From NCBI GenBank assembly GCA_018365265.1, contig JAGZKI010000021.1, positions 1-38,837 of the forward strand: a stretch of DNA of 38,837 bases. The letters run 5' to 3'. The stretch comes from Streptococcus parasanguinis (lineage in GTDB: Bacteria; Bacillota; Bacilli; Lactobacillales; Streptococcaceae). This document shows, piece by piece, positions 22,465 to 29,984 of this stretch. Position 1 is the first letter of the stretch, and each line of letters starts with the position of its first letter. The translations under genes were made by a program, and so were the position numbers. Under the pieces are notes generated by a model. That model was not told the DNA's origin. It did no database searches and saw only the letters and a program-made list of their open reading frames with translations.

Positions 22465-23637
22465 ATGACAATTGGGATTGATAAGATTGGTTTTGCGACG
22501 AGTCCTTATGTCTTGCGTTTAGAAGATTTGGCTGCTGCTCGTAATACTGATCCCGAAAAACTGAGCAAGGGTCTTCTCTTAAAAAAACAAAGTGTTGCAC
22601 CGATCACAGAAGACATCGTCACATTGGCTGCTACTGCAGCAGATGATATTTTAACAGACGAAGATAAAGAAGCGATCGACATGGTGATTCTTGCGACAGA
22701 ATCTGGAATTGACCAGAGTAAGGCTGCTGCTGTGTTTGTCCATGGCTTACTAGATATCCAGCCTTTCGCCCGCTCTTTTGAGATGAAGGAAGCCTGCTAT
22801 GCTGCAACTGCTGCCTTGGATTATGCCAAACTCCATGTTGAAAAATTCCCACAGAGTAAAGTTTTGGTCATTGCCAGTGACATTGCTAAATACGGAATTG
22901 GAACTCCTGGAGAACCAACACAGGGTGCTGGAGCGGTTGCTATGCTTATCAGCCAAAATCCTCGTATTCTATCTTTTAACGATGACAATGTTGCCCAAAC
23001 ACGCGATGTCATGGATTTTTGGCGTCCAAATTACGCGACAACTCCCTTCGTGAATGGGATTTATTCAACGCAACAATATCTAGATTCTCTGAAAACAACC
23101 TGGACGGAATACCAGAAACGGACTGGCCTTACCTTGACAGACTTTGCGGCTGTCTGTTTCCACTTGCCTTATCCGAAATTAGCTCTCAAGGGCTTGAAAA
23201 AAATCCTGGATAAGTCAGTATCAGAAGAGAAAAAAGACCAATTACAATACAACTTTGATCAATCGATTCTATACAGCCAACGCGTGGGAAATATCTACAC
23301 TGGATCTCTTTTCCTAGGCTTGCTGTCACTACTGGAAAATGACCCCCAACTCAAAGCTGGGGACCGAATCGCCCTCTTTAGCTATGGAAGTGGAGCGGTT
23401 TCTGAGATCTTTAGTGCCAATCTCGTTCCTGGTTTTGAGCAACTCTTAGATCACAAACGCATGGAAAAACTGGACCAACGTACGGTTCTTAGTGTTGCTG
23501 ACTACGAACGACTCTTTTATGAGGAAGTAGATCTAGATCCTAGTGGCAATCAAGTGTTTGAGCCTGCTACGCATCAAACTTTTGCGTTGACAGAGATCAA
23601 GGAACACCAACGCACTTACCAGAAAGTAGAAAAATAA
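22465..23637 (+). CDS. mvaS: Hydroxymethylglutaryl-CoA synthase
   Basis: The 390-residue enzyme condenses acetyl-CoA with acetoacetyl-CoA, the first committed step of the mevalonate pathway. The thiolase-fold start IGIDKIGFATSPYVL, the catalytic Cys111 in KEACYAATAAL, and the conserved FHLPYPKLALKGL and SYGSGAVSE segments identify it. The cysteine number equals that of staphylococcal MvaS. GAGGT seven bases before ATG supports the start. The last base of its stop codon is the first base of the mvaA start codon, so the two genes are translationally coupled. Confidence 0.96.
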   Translation: MTIGIDKIGFATSPYVLRLEDLAAARNTDPEKLSKGLLLKKQSVAPITEDIVTLAATAADDILTDEDKEAIDMVILATESGIDQSKAAAVFVHGLLDIQPFARSFEMKEACYAATAALDYAKLHVEKFPQSKVLVIASDIAKYGIGTPGEPTQGAGAVAMLISQNPRILSFNDDNVAQTRDVMDFWRPNYATTPFVNGIYSTQQYLDSLKTTWTEYQKRTGLTLTDFAAVCFHLPYPKLALKGLKKILDKSVSEEKKDQLQYNFDQSILYSQRVGNIYTGSLFLGLLSLLENDPQLKAGDRIALFSYGSGAVSEIFSANLVPGFEQLLDHKRMEKLDQRTVLSVADYERLFYEEVDLDPSGNQVFEPATHQTFALTEIKEHQRTYQKVEK

Positions 23638-24899
23638 TGGCACGATTACCAGGTTTTGCAAAACTTTCTCCCACAGAACGCATAGAGGCCTTACTGAAGG
23701 AAGGCCTCTTAACTTGGGATGAAGCACAGATCTTAAAAGAACAAAAGGGACTTCCCCTTTCTATTGCAGATCAATTGACGGAAAATGTCTTGTCGACTTT
23801 TGACTTACCTTTTAGCCTTGCTCCTTATTTCCTGATCAATGGTCGTGACTATGTCCTTCCCATGGTCACAGAAGAGCCTTCCGTGGTCGCGGCTGCCAGC
23901 TTTGCAGCCAAGCTCATCCAACGTTCGGGTGGTTTCACCACCCAAGTTCACCAACGTCAAATGATCGGTGAGATTGCTCTGACAGATGTTAAGGATGTGG
24001 AAATGGCTAACAAGCGCATCCTAGAAGACAAGGAAACTCTTCTTCAGCTGGCTAATGAAGCCTATCCTTCTATCGTCAAGCGCGGAGGCGGAGCGAGGGA
24101 TCTTTGGGTTGAAAACAAGGGGGACTTTCTCATTGTCTACTTGGCTGTCGATCCTAAAGAGGCCATGGGGGCCAATATGCTCAACACGATGCTGGAAGCG
24201 CTGACCGATCGCATCCAAGAACTCTCTAGTGGTCAGGCCTTAATGGCGATTTTATCCAACTTGGCCACGCGCTCTTTGGTGAGTGCACGGTGCACTATCG
24301 ATTTTAAAGCACTGAGTCGAAATCCTGAGGAAGCCATTGAGATTGCTCACCGGATGGAGCTAGCTAGCCAACTGGCTCAAGTGGATCCTTACCGTGCAGC
24401 CACTCATAACAAGGGGATTTTTAATGGGATTGATGCTCTTGTTCTCGCGACAGGTAATGACTGGCGGGCCATCGAAGCAGGAGGCCATGCCTATGCTGCA
24501 CAAAGTGGCCGATACAAGGGCTTGAGCCAATGGAAAAATCAGCCAGAAGAGAAAAAACTCTATGGTGAGATCACCTTGCCAATGCCAGTTGCAACAAAAG
24601 GAGGCTCCATTGGCCTCAACCCTACGGTTCAAGTCAGCCACCGTTTACTAGGAGAACCTTCTGCTATCGAATTAGCCGGTATCATCGCGTCACTCGGTTT
24701 AGCGCAGAATTTCGCCGCCTTGAAAGCCCTCGTGACTACAGGGATCCAAGCAGGACACATGAAGCTCCAAGCACGCTCTCTAGCCCTGCTAGCAGGAGCC
24801 AAGGAAGAGGAAGTTCCCCGTCTGGTCAGCCAACTCCTTGAAAACAAACCCTTCAATTTAGAAAAAGCACAAACACTCTTACAAGAATTGAGAAAATGA
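23637..24899 (+). CDS. mvaA: HMG-CoA reductase, class II
   Basis: The 420-residue enzyme reduces HMG-CoA to mevalonate. It is a soluble class II bacterial form without a membrane domain. Visible motifs are LAPYFLINGRDYVLPM with substrate contacts, RGGGARDLWV, GANMLNTMLEAL in the cofactor domain, and ATHNKGIFNGIDA with the catalytic lysine region. The C-terminal GIQAGHMKLQAR carries the catalytic histidine. Its ATG overlaps the mvaS stop by one base. The terminator at 24899-24929 begins on the last base of its stop codon. Confidence 0.96.
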   Translation: MARLPGFAKLSPTERIEALLKEGLLTWDEAQILKEQKGLPLSIADQLTENVLSTFDLPFSLAPYFLINGRDYVLPMVTEEPSVVAAASFAAKLIQRSGGFTTQVHQRQMIGEIALTDVKDVEMANKRILEDKETLLQLANEAYPSIVKRGGGARDLWVENKGDFLIVYLAVDPKEAMGANMLNTMLEALTDRIQELSSGQALMAILSNLATRSLVSARCTIDFKALSRNPEEAIEIAHRMELASQLAQVDPYRAATHNKGIFNGIDALVLATGNDWRAIEAGGHAYAAQSGRYKGLSQWKNQPEEKKLYGEITLPMPVATKGGSIGLNPTVQVSHRLLGEPSAIELAGIIASLGLAQNFAALKALVTTGIQAGHMKLQARSLALLAGAKEEEVPRLVSQLLENKPFNLEKAQTLLQELRK

Positions 24900-24929
24900 A
24901 AGAACTAAGACGCACGTCTTAGTTCTTTT
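24899..24929. terminator. Bidirectional terminator (mvaA / prsW-like)
   Basis: A near-complete palindrome AAAGAACTAAGACG/CGTCTTAGTTCTTT. T-rich sequence follows on both strands (TTTTGTG on plus, TTTCATTTTC on minus). Confidence 0.9.
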
Positions 24930-24947
24930 GTGTTTGAAAAATTTGCC

Positions 24948-25775
24948 TTATTGTTTTAAAAATGGCAAATCGGGCTCTTTCTTGGTATAGAGCACCACTT
25001 CGATAAAGGTCCCTACTTGGACGGCAAAGAGCAGTCCGACGAGAAGATTAATCCGATGGTCTGTTTCATAAAACGGAGAATTCCATAAGAAGTGATTGGC
25101 TACTGTCGAGACAACACACCAGAGTCCAAAGAGTTTTTCCTTTTGCTGGGTCACTTGAGACAACAAGAGGAAGACACCAACGGATACAACCGCTGTATAG
25201 AGGGCGTGTGAAGCTAACCCACCAGAAATACGATTAATGGCCTCAGTAACGGCGGCTAATTGGCTCGTTTTTGTTTGGCGGGCAACGTACCCTAAGTCCT
25301 CAATGATTTGAAAACCAAAGCCAGAGCCCAAACCGGCAATTAGAATCGATTTTAGATCTTTTTTGCCAACCATCAAAACTACCCAAAAGGCAACTAGAGC
25401 CTTAAAGAATTCCTCTGAGAATGGGGCTGTCAAGGCATCGGTCCACTTGTTAAAGACAGTGGCATCCTTGATCACATGGCTATTCATAATATCGATCAAG
25501 CTATTACCTGAAAAGCTCAACCAGCCTGCTACGAAGGCACCCCCAAACATAGCAATCCATAAGAGATAGGTTGGGACAGTCAACTGCTTGGCCAATCGTT
25601 TTGAAAAGAGATAGAGTGGGATAATAATAGCAGCTAAAACAGACAAGTTCAAGACCAAGTCTCTGCCTGCAGACTGGCTAAATTCTTGTTGAGAAAGATG
25701 ACCGAGTTCAAACTCCAAGCCAATTCCTGCAAATAGTAGAAAGAGATAGATCGAGGCTCTTTGAATTTTAGTCAT
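24948..25775 (-). CDS. PrsW-family intramembrane metalloprotease
   Basis: The 275-residue, roughly eight-helix membrane protein carries the PrsW/CPBP-like arrangement. Glu121-Glu122 lie in PFSEEFFKA, Phe/Glu159 in FGFQIIEDLGY, His190 in ASHALYTA and His228 in NHFLWN, all in or near membrane segments. PrsW in B. subtilis starts cleavage of the anti-sigma factor RsiW; other members cleave different membrane proteins. Its ATG overlaps the last eight bases of the C69 peptidase frame, so the two are made together. That neighbour has a C-terminal membrane helix and is an obvious candidate substrate, but this is inference. AAGGAAGG serves as the ribosome site. Confidence 0.85.
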   Translation of the reverse strand: MTKIQRASIYLFLLFAGIGLEFELGHLSQQEFSQSAGRDLVLNLSVLAAIIIPLYLFSKRLAKQLTVPTYLLWIAMFGGAFVAGWLSFSGNSLIDIMNSHVIKDATVFNKWTDALTAPFSEEFFKALVAFWVVLMVGKKDLKSILIAGLGSGFGFQIIEDLGYVARQTKTSQLAAVTEAINRISGGLASHALYTAVVSVGVFLLLSQVTQQKEKLFGLWCVVSTVANHFLWNSPFYETDHRINLLVGLLFAVQVGTFIEVVLYTKKEPDLPFLKQ

Positions 25776-27429
25776 CTTGTTTTCCTTCCTTTTGTTTCTT
25801 TGAGCGAATTAGGTAGATCACAATCGCTAGAAGGGTTGCTCCGAACAAGCCTGCTGCTAAAATGTAATCATAGTCAAAATCAACGAGATCAATTTTCTCT
25901 TCATAAGCAGCATCTTCTTCGTCATCTAGATCTTGCAGAGCACTTTTTCCGTGTTCATCTGCTACCTTTTGTTCTGCTTCTTTTCTAATTGCTTGCAAGC
26001 GTTCAAAGGTTTTCTCAGCTCTCGCTATTCCTTCCTCTGTTGCCTTCTTACTCGCTTCTTCAGGCTGAGAAGCAAGGGCAATTTGTTCCTGATCACTCAG
26101 ATCTTGTTCAACCATCCACTGAGATTCCAATCGTTCCATTTCAGTACGAATCGCCCCATCTTCGAATAAATCAGGATACTTGGCTACAAGGTCATTGATT
26201 CTTGAAATGGTCCAATACCAGGAGCGGTCATTGTAATGATCCCCTAATTCTTGGTAGGCTTGATAGGTGTTGAGAATATTGCCATAGTACGGTAGGTAAG
26301 GAGCATTCCGCGGACTGCCCATCGACAGCCACATGGTGCCTCCACCCGCACTTGCTGGGACCTCGTCTTTCAGTTGGAAAATATGGGCCTCCATGACATT
26401 TGGATTGGAGATGGGGTATTTATAAACGGCATCAAACTCTCCTTTTTTCGGGATGCCTTTTCCATCCAGCTCCATTTGATCCTGTGGTTTGTATTTGGTT
26501 CCTTCCAAACGATTGCGTTGGAGATTCATGGCATCGCGGAGAGTTAATTTCCGATCGGTTGTATGAAGAAGGTCAAAGGACGCATCATCATATTTAACAG
26601 GAGAGCTTGGGTCTAGAGATTTGATCCCCGACCAAACCCGCGAACGATCCGCTTCTTGCAAAGGCGGATTATAGGATTGAGAAACATGGAATTTTCCATC
26701 CACTTCCTTATAGCTATTGGCTTCTTTGGCGACTTTTTCAAGATCTTTTGAGGCAATCGTACGCTCTGTATCCGATAAATCAACATGGCCTAAGAAGAAA
26801 GTATTTGGAAAGACTGCAAAGCGATCTTCTGGGAAGAGAATGGCCGCATATTGGTGACCGGATAGGATTTCCATATACCAGACACCTTCTTTATCGGCAA
26901 TGGTCACAATATTTCCTTCTGCAGCGCCTTTTTCTTCGACGATTTTAGCAATGAGTTCAACCCCTTCTCTTGCGGTTTTCACACTTGGGAGAACAATGCT
27001 GGTTAAGCCGGATTCTGCCAAACCATCCTTGACATAGGGATCCACTTTTTGGATCTTGTCATTTGCTGAAGCAGATACAGTCGCAGAAATGGAAACCCCA
27101 TATTCATTGAATCCTGCTTCGTCAAAAATTCCCTGATCTGGGGTGACATCTGGGACTGCTGTATACTTATAGCTAATCTCTGGCAAGGGATATTGAAAAC
27201 CGTTGGCGGCATCCTCAAAGATGGCACCTTTTTTATTGTAGACACGCTCTCTGACCACAAAATTTTTATTATGGTTGGGCTCTAAATCTTCGGTACGCCC
27301 TACCAAGGTCGAGCCGTCGGCCGTCAGTTTCTTCCCAATGATGAACCCCGTACAAGCCTCAACAGGTTGAGCAATCAACAAAAGCGGAAGCAAGGCTGCT
27401 ACAGCTGAGCGAAAATAGTGCTTCTTCAT
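25768..27429 (-). CDS. Surface-anchored C69-family dipeptidase
   Basis: The 553-residue protein has a signal peptide (about residues 1-25: MKKHYF, hydrophobic core, AQPVEA), then the C69 catalytic region starting at CTGFIIGKKLTADGSTLVGR. A second-half GGTMWLSMGSPRNAPYLP motif follows, then a charged helical region (about 450-515, rich in E, A, K and R). One transmembrane helix near residue 523-541 and a KKQKEGKQDD tail close it. The nucleophile Cys26 is exactly at the predicted cleavage site. It should be an extracellular peptidase held by its C-terminus, probably feeding on dipeptides at the surface. AAGGAG seven bases before ATG fixes the start. It overlaps the PrsW gene. Confidence 0.9.
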   Translation of the reverse strand: MKKHYFRSAVAALLPLLLIAQPVEACTGFIIGKKLTADGSTLVGRTEDLEPNHNKNFVVRERVYNKKGAIFEDAANGFQYPLPEISYKYTAVPDVTPDQGIFDEAGFNEYGVSISATVSASANDKIQKVDPYVKDGLAESGLTSIVLPSVKTAREGVELIAKIVEEKGAAEGNIVTIADKEGVWYMEILSGHQYAAILFPEDRFAVFPNTFFLGHVDLSDTERTIASKDLEKVAKEANSYKEVDGKFHVSQSYNPPLQEADRSRVWSGIKSLDPSSPVKYDDASFDLLHTTDRKLTLRDAMNLQRNRLEGTKYKPQDQMELDGKGIPKKGEFDAVYKYPISNPNVMEAHIFQLKDEVPASAGGGTMWLSMGSPRNAPYLPYYGNILNTYQAYQELGDHYNDRSWYWTISRINDLVAKYPDLFEDGAIRTEMERLESQWMVEQDLSDQEQIALASQPEEASKKATEEGIARAEKTFERLQAIRKEAEQKVADEHGKSALQDLDDEEDAAYEEKIDLVDFDYDYILAAGLFGATLLAIVIYLIRSKKQKEGKQDD

Positions 27430-27464
27430 CCTAAACTCCTTTTTAAAAATGTTTTTCCTTATTT

Positions 27465-27494
27465 AGTATACTCTTTTACGATCCTGTTTTGCAA
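27465..27494 (-). promoter_or_regulatory. Promoter of the surface C69 / PrsW operon
   Basis: On the minus strand TTGCAA (27489-27494) and TATACT (27465-27470) are spaced by 18 bases. Confidence 0.65.
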
Positions 27495-27503
27495 GCGTTT
27501 CCA
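27490..27503 (-). promoter_or_regulatory. cre-like site at the C69/PrsW promoter
   Basis: The minus strand reads TGGAAACGCTTGCA, matching the relaxed consensus TGNAANCGNTNNCA. It overlaps the -35, a position expected for repression by CcpA. Confidence 0.5.
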
Positions 27504-27508
27504 GCAAC

Positions 27509-27525
27509 CGTAAACGATTCGTAAA
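27509..27525 (+). promoter_or_regulatory. CGTAAA-N5-CGTAAA direct repeat
   Basis: Two CGTAAA hexamers are spaced by five bases (11-bp period) upstream of the C69 promoter. The layout is that of OmpR-family response-regulator sites, and differs from the WalR/VicR half-site TGTAAA only in the first base. Confidence 0.35.
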
Positions 27526-27568
27526 TTATCAGAATTTTTGAGGGGAAACACTTTTTCAAAAAAGAAAG

Positions 27569-27590
27569 GATTGGCTTTAAAAAGTCAATC
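27569..27590 (-). terminator. mvaK1-mvaD-mvaK2-fni terminator
   Basis: Stem GATTGGCTTT/AAAGTCAATC (one G-U) with a two-base gap; on the minus strand it is followed by CTTTCTTTTTT. It lies about 385 bases beyond the fni stop. Confidence 0.75.
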
Positions 27591-27593
27591 ATT

Positions 27594-27978
27594 ATGTAGA
27601 TAAACTATTTTAAAGTAAAATAAGTTAAGCGATTCTGCAAAGAAATAAAAATGCATTCCAATTTTTAAATCGATCCAAAAATACTGAAACTTTCCGCTGT
27701 GAGAAAAGTGCCTGAAACGTTTTTGTTTCAGGCACTCGGGAGTTTTGAAACCTTAGGTTCAAAACTAATTGAACACGGGCTACGGATTGTGTCAAAAAGA
27801 TAAGTTCTCCTAGAATCGAAAGATTCTGCGTCAAACTTCCTATTTTGACTTTATCCGTAGAAGCCCTTTGTATCTTAATTAGTCATGGAACTTCCTGGAT
27901 TGCTGAAATCATCCACTGGATAATTTCACCTAACCTCCGTACTCACCTAAGGAAAGTTTCTAAAATGATTTTTCTTCA
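27594..27978 (-). repeat. Dispersed intergenic repeat, copy B (3' UTR of fni), interrupted
   Basis: Same family and orientation as 8864-9110. The block ATACTGAAACTTT to GTTCAAAACTAA (about 27681-27768) is almost identical to copy A. The sequence resumes at GTCATGGAACTTC (27882) after an insertion. The third hairpin differs completely from copy A: TGAAAT...ATTTCA with inner ATCC/GGAT (about 27904-27928). The hairpin GTGCCTGAAAC/GTTTCAGGCAC at about 27708-27735 is conserved, with a changed loop. The right end reaches the fni stop codon. Confidence 0.85.
27768..27879. mobile_element. MITE-like palindromic insertion inside repeat copy B
   Basis: A 112-base segment absent from copy A. Its ends are imperfect inverted repeats: left ATTGAACACGGGCTACGGAT against the reverse complement of the right end, which shares ATT, GGGC and TACGGAT. 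TA stands on each side (27766-27767, 27880-27881). Inside are TGTCAAAA/TTTTGACT and a small AGAATC/GATTCT hairpin. It has no coding capacity. Size and TA flanks recall pneumococcal RUP elements linked to IS630-type transposases; sequence identity to RUP is not shown. Confidence 0.6.
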
Positions 27979-28980
27979 TTTTCTCTGTTGCTTCGCTTGC
28001 CACAATTTTCCATAGAGGAGATAGTCGACTTCTCTGAGCTCTTTCAGGTTCTGACAACCGAGCGCACAAAGGAGTAATTTAAGGTCTTCTTTCCAGCCTT
28101 GGACAATAGCAATCACTTCTTCGATGCTCTTGGTCTCTACCATCTCAAGAAAAACGCGGGAAAGTCCTACGCCACGCGCTCCAAGGACCAAGGCCTTGAC
28201 CATATCAAGGGGATGACGGATGCCACCACTCGCGAGGATCTCAACCTGATCTATCTGATCTTGTAACTGTAAGAGACACTGAGCAGTTGATTGTCCCCAA
28301 TCATCCAGATAAGCGCGATTGCCACCACGACGATTCTCAATATAGGCAAAACTAGTGCCACCACGGCCAGAAATGTCAACTGTTTTAATCCCAGCCTCTA
28401 GTGCCAGCTGAACTGTTTTAGGATCCATACCAAAGCCGACTTCTTTCAGGACTACCGGTACAGGAAAGCTCTGCCCATAGCTCTTGAGATGGTCTTTCCA
28501 AGTATGGAAAATGCGCTCCCCTTCTGGCATGAGTAACTCTTGCATCAGATTCACATGGACTTGAAGAAAGAGGGGTTGTAGCTCTTCTACTGTTCGCAAG
28601 CCCAAGTCTGGCTCTTTATCGAGGCCAATATTGGTCGCTAACAGAAGCTGAGGATGGCCTTTTTTAACAGCGTACGATTGATCGCTCGGATCCTTCAGCC
28701 CTGCACTGTAAGAGCCAGTCACAAAGAGAATCCCACAGGCTTGGGCTACTGCTGCCAACTTTTGATTGGTCTCTTTGGCCCGTTCACTCCCGCCGGTCAT
28801 GGCATTGATATAAAAAGGGACCTCCCAATCACGGCCTGCGAAATGGGTCGTTAGATCAATCTCCGCTAGATCCACAAGGGGGAGGGAACGGTGAATTAGC
28901 TCGATCTCTTCAAAGCTATTATAGGAGGAGCTTTGCTCCAAAGCATAGCGAATATGCTGGTCTTTTCGATTTTCGCTCAC
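27976..28980 (-). CDS. fni: Isopentenyl-diphosphate delta-isomerase, type 2
   Basis: The 334-residue FMN- and NADPH-dependent enzyme interconverts IPP and DMAPP, the last step here. Type 2 signatures are the N-terminal RKDQHIRYALEQ, PFYINAMTGGS, VKEVGFGMDP, and the FMN phosphate-binding VDISGRGGTSFA and ASGGIRHPLD segments. The start is GTG: its GTGA overlaps the TGA stop of mvaK2 by four bases, so expression is coupled. It is the last gene of mvaK1-mvaD-mvaK2-fni, whose transcript continues through repeat copy B. Confidence 0.95.
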   Translation of the reverse strand: MSENRKDQHIRYALEQSSSYNSFEEIELIHRSLPLVDLAEIDLTTHFAGRDWEVPFYINAMTGGSERAKETNQKLAAVAQACGILFVTGSYSAGLKDPSDQSYAVKKGHPQLLLATNIGLDKEPDLGLRTVEELQPLFLQVHVNLMQELLMPEGERIFHTWKDHLKSYGQSFPVPVVLKEVGFGMDPKTVQLALEAGIKTVDISGRGGTSFAYIENRRGGNRAYLDDWGQSTAQCLLQLQDQIDQVEILASGGIRHPLDMVKALVLGARGVGLSRVFLEMVETKSIEEVIAIVQGWKEDLKLLLCALGCQNLKELREVDYLLYGKLWQAKQQRK

Positions 28981-29984
28981 GAATCTCCCATCCTTTCTTT
29001 GTAAATGACTTCAATATTCTTTTCCTTCCAGCGGTCTATCAAGGTCTGAGTCTCAACTGGGTCAAAACTAAGGGCGATTCCACAGTCGCCTCCTCCAGCG
29101 CCACTAGATTTGGCGCAAGCCGTTAGGCCATCTGTCGCTTGCTGCAGGACTTTTAGAGCCGGGGTATAGATCAGATGGTTTAAGGATTTTAGGTTCTGAT
29201 CTGCACGTTGGATACTGGCCTCGATCTCCCTTTGGTTTCCTTCACGGAGGCCTTTTTCAAGATTCTTCACTGCAGTCTGACTCTCCTTGAGAAAGGCTTC
29301 ATTGATCGCCCCCTTGATCTGGCGGATCAAATCACTTGAAATCGCTGGTTCCTTGGTCCAACCAACCAAAAAATCATAAGAGACGGCTGGCTGAATCACT
29401 CGGATCTGGTAGTTCCAATCCAGGTCTAAAACTTGTGAGAGGGGCTGGAAAGTCAAGACTTCATGCAACCAAGCCCGATCAAAGGATTGGTAATAAATCA
29501 AGTCCTCGTAGGCAATACAAGCCAAATCGCCCATGGAACCATTGTCCCCTCTTTGCACCAAGACGACTGCTGCTAGTCGAAAAAGCAGATCGGGGCTTAG
29601 GTCTATTTCATACAGAGCGGCCATGGCCTTGATCACGAGCAAAACTACACTTCCGCTGGAACCAATCCCATACTTCTTCCCCTCTTCCCCCAGTGTCCCC
29701 CTAAGGTGAAGATCAAGGGGTTTCAGGGCTATTCCCTGATCTTTCAACCATTCTTCCATGAGCTGGATAGTCTCTTGAATCAAGGCGTAGTCCTTATTTG
29801 GGGTCAAATCCACCTGGTAACCAAAGAGATCTGAGGCTAGCTGATAGGCTGTTGCTTCTTGAATGGTAGCTGACAGATAAATGGGAATAAACTGAATCAC
29901 GGCTCCACACCCAGGCGTCAACACCGCGTATTCTCCGGCTAGATAGAGCTTGCCTCCGGTCTGTACCTGATACTTAGTCTTCAT
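28977..29984 (-). CDS. mvaK2: Phosphomevalonate kinase
   Basis: The 335-residue GHMP-family kinase phosphorylates 5-phosphomevalonate to the diphosphate. It begins MKTKYQVQTGGKLYLAGEYA, contains the ATP-binding glycine-rich KYGIGSSGSVVLLVIKA, and ends with the third GHMP motif AKSSGAGGGDCGIAL. The frame extends 16 codons upstream into mvaD, but ATG 29984 starts the conserved N-terminus. This leaves an 11-base overlap with the mvaD end and a four-base overlap with fni. Confidence 0.94.
   Translation of the reverse strand: MKTKYQVQTGGKLYLAGEYAVLTPGCGAVIQFIPIYLSATIQEATAYQLASDLFGYQVDLTPNKDYALIQETIQLMEEWLKDQGIALKPLDLHLRGTLGEEGKKYGIGSSGSVVLLVIKAMAALYEIDLSPDLLFRLAAVVLVQRGDNGSMGDLACIAYEDLIYYQSFDRAWLHEVLTFQPLSQVLDLDWNYQIRVIQPAVSYDFLVGWTKEPAISSDLIRQIKGAINEAFLKESQTAVKNLEKGLREGNQREIEASIQRADQNLKSLNHLIYTPALKVLQQATDGLTACAKSSGAGGGDCGIALSFDPVETQTLIDRWKEKNIEVIYKERMGDS

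Larger units (their letters stand above)
27430..27975. other. 546-base non-coding interval between the surface C69 gene and fni
   Basis: It holds the C69 promoter with a cre-like site (27465-27503), a direct repeat (27509-27525), the fni terminator (27569-27590) and dispersed repeat copy B with its nested insertion (27594 to the fni stop). No credible gene is seen. Confidence 0.8.

Noticed and set aside
25768..27429. Surface C69 protein as a lipoprotein
   Set aside because: The residues before Cys26 are V-E-A; Glu at -2 is not accepted in a lipobox, and a C-terminal membrane helix already explains anchoring.
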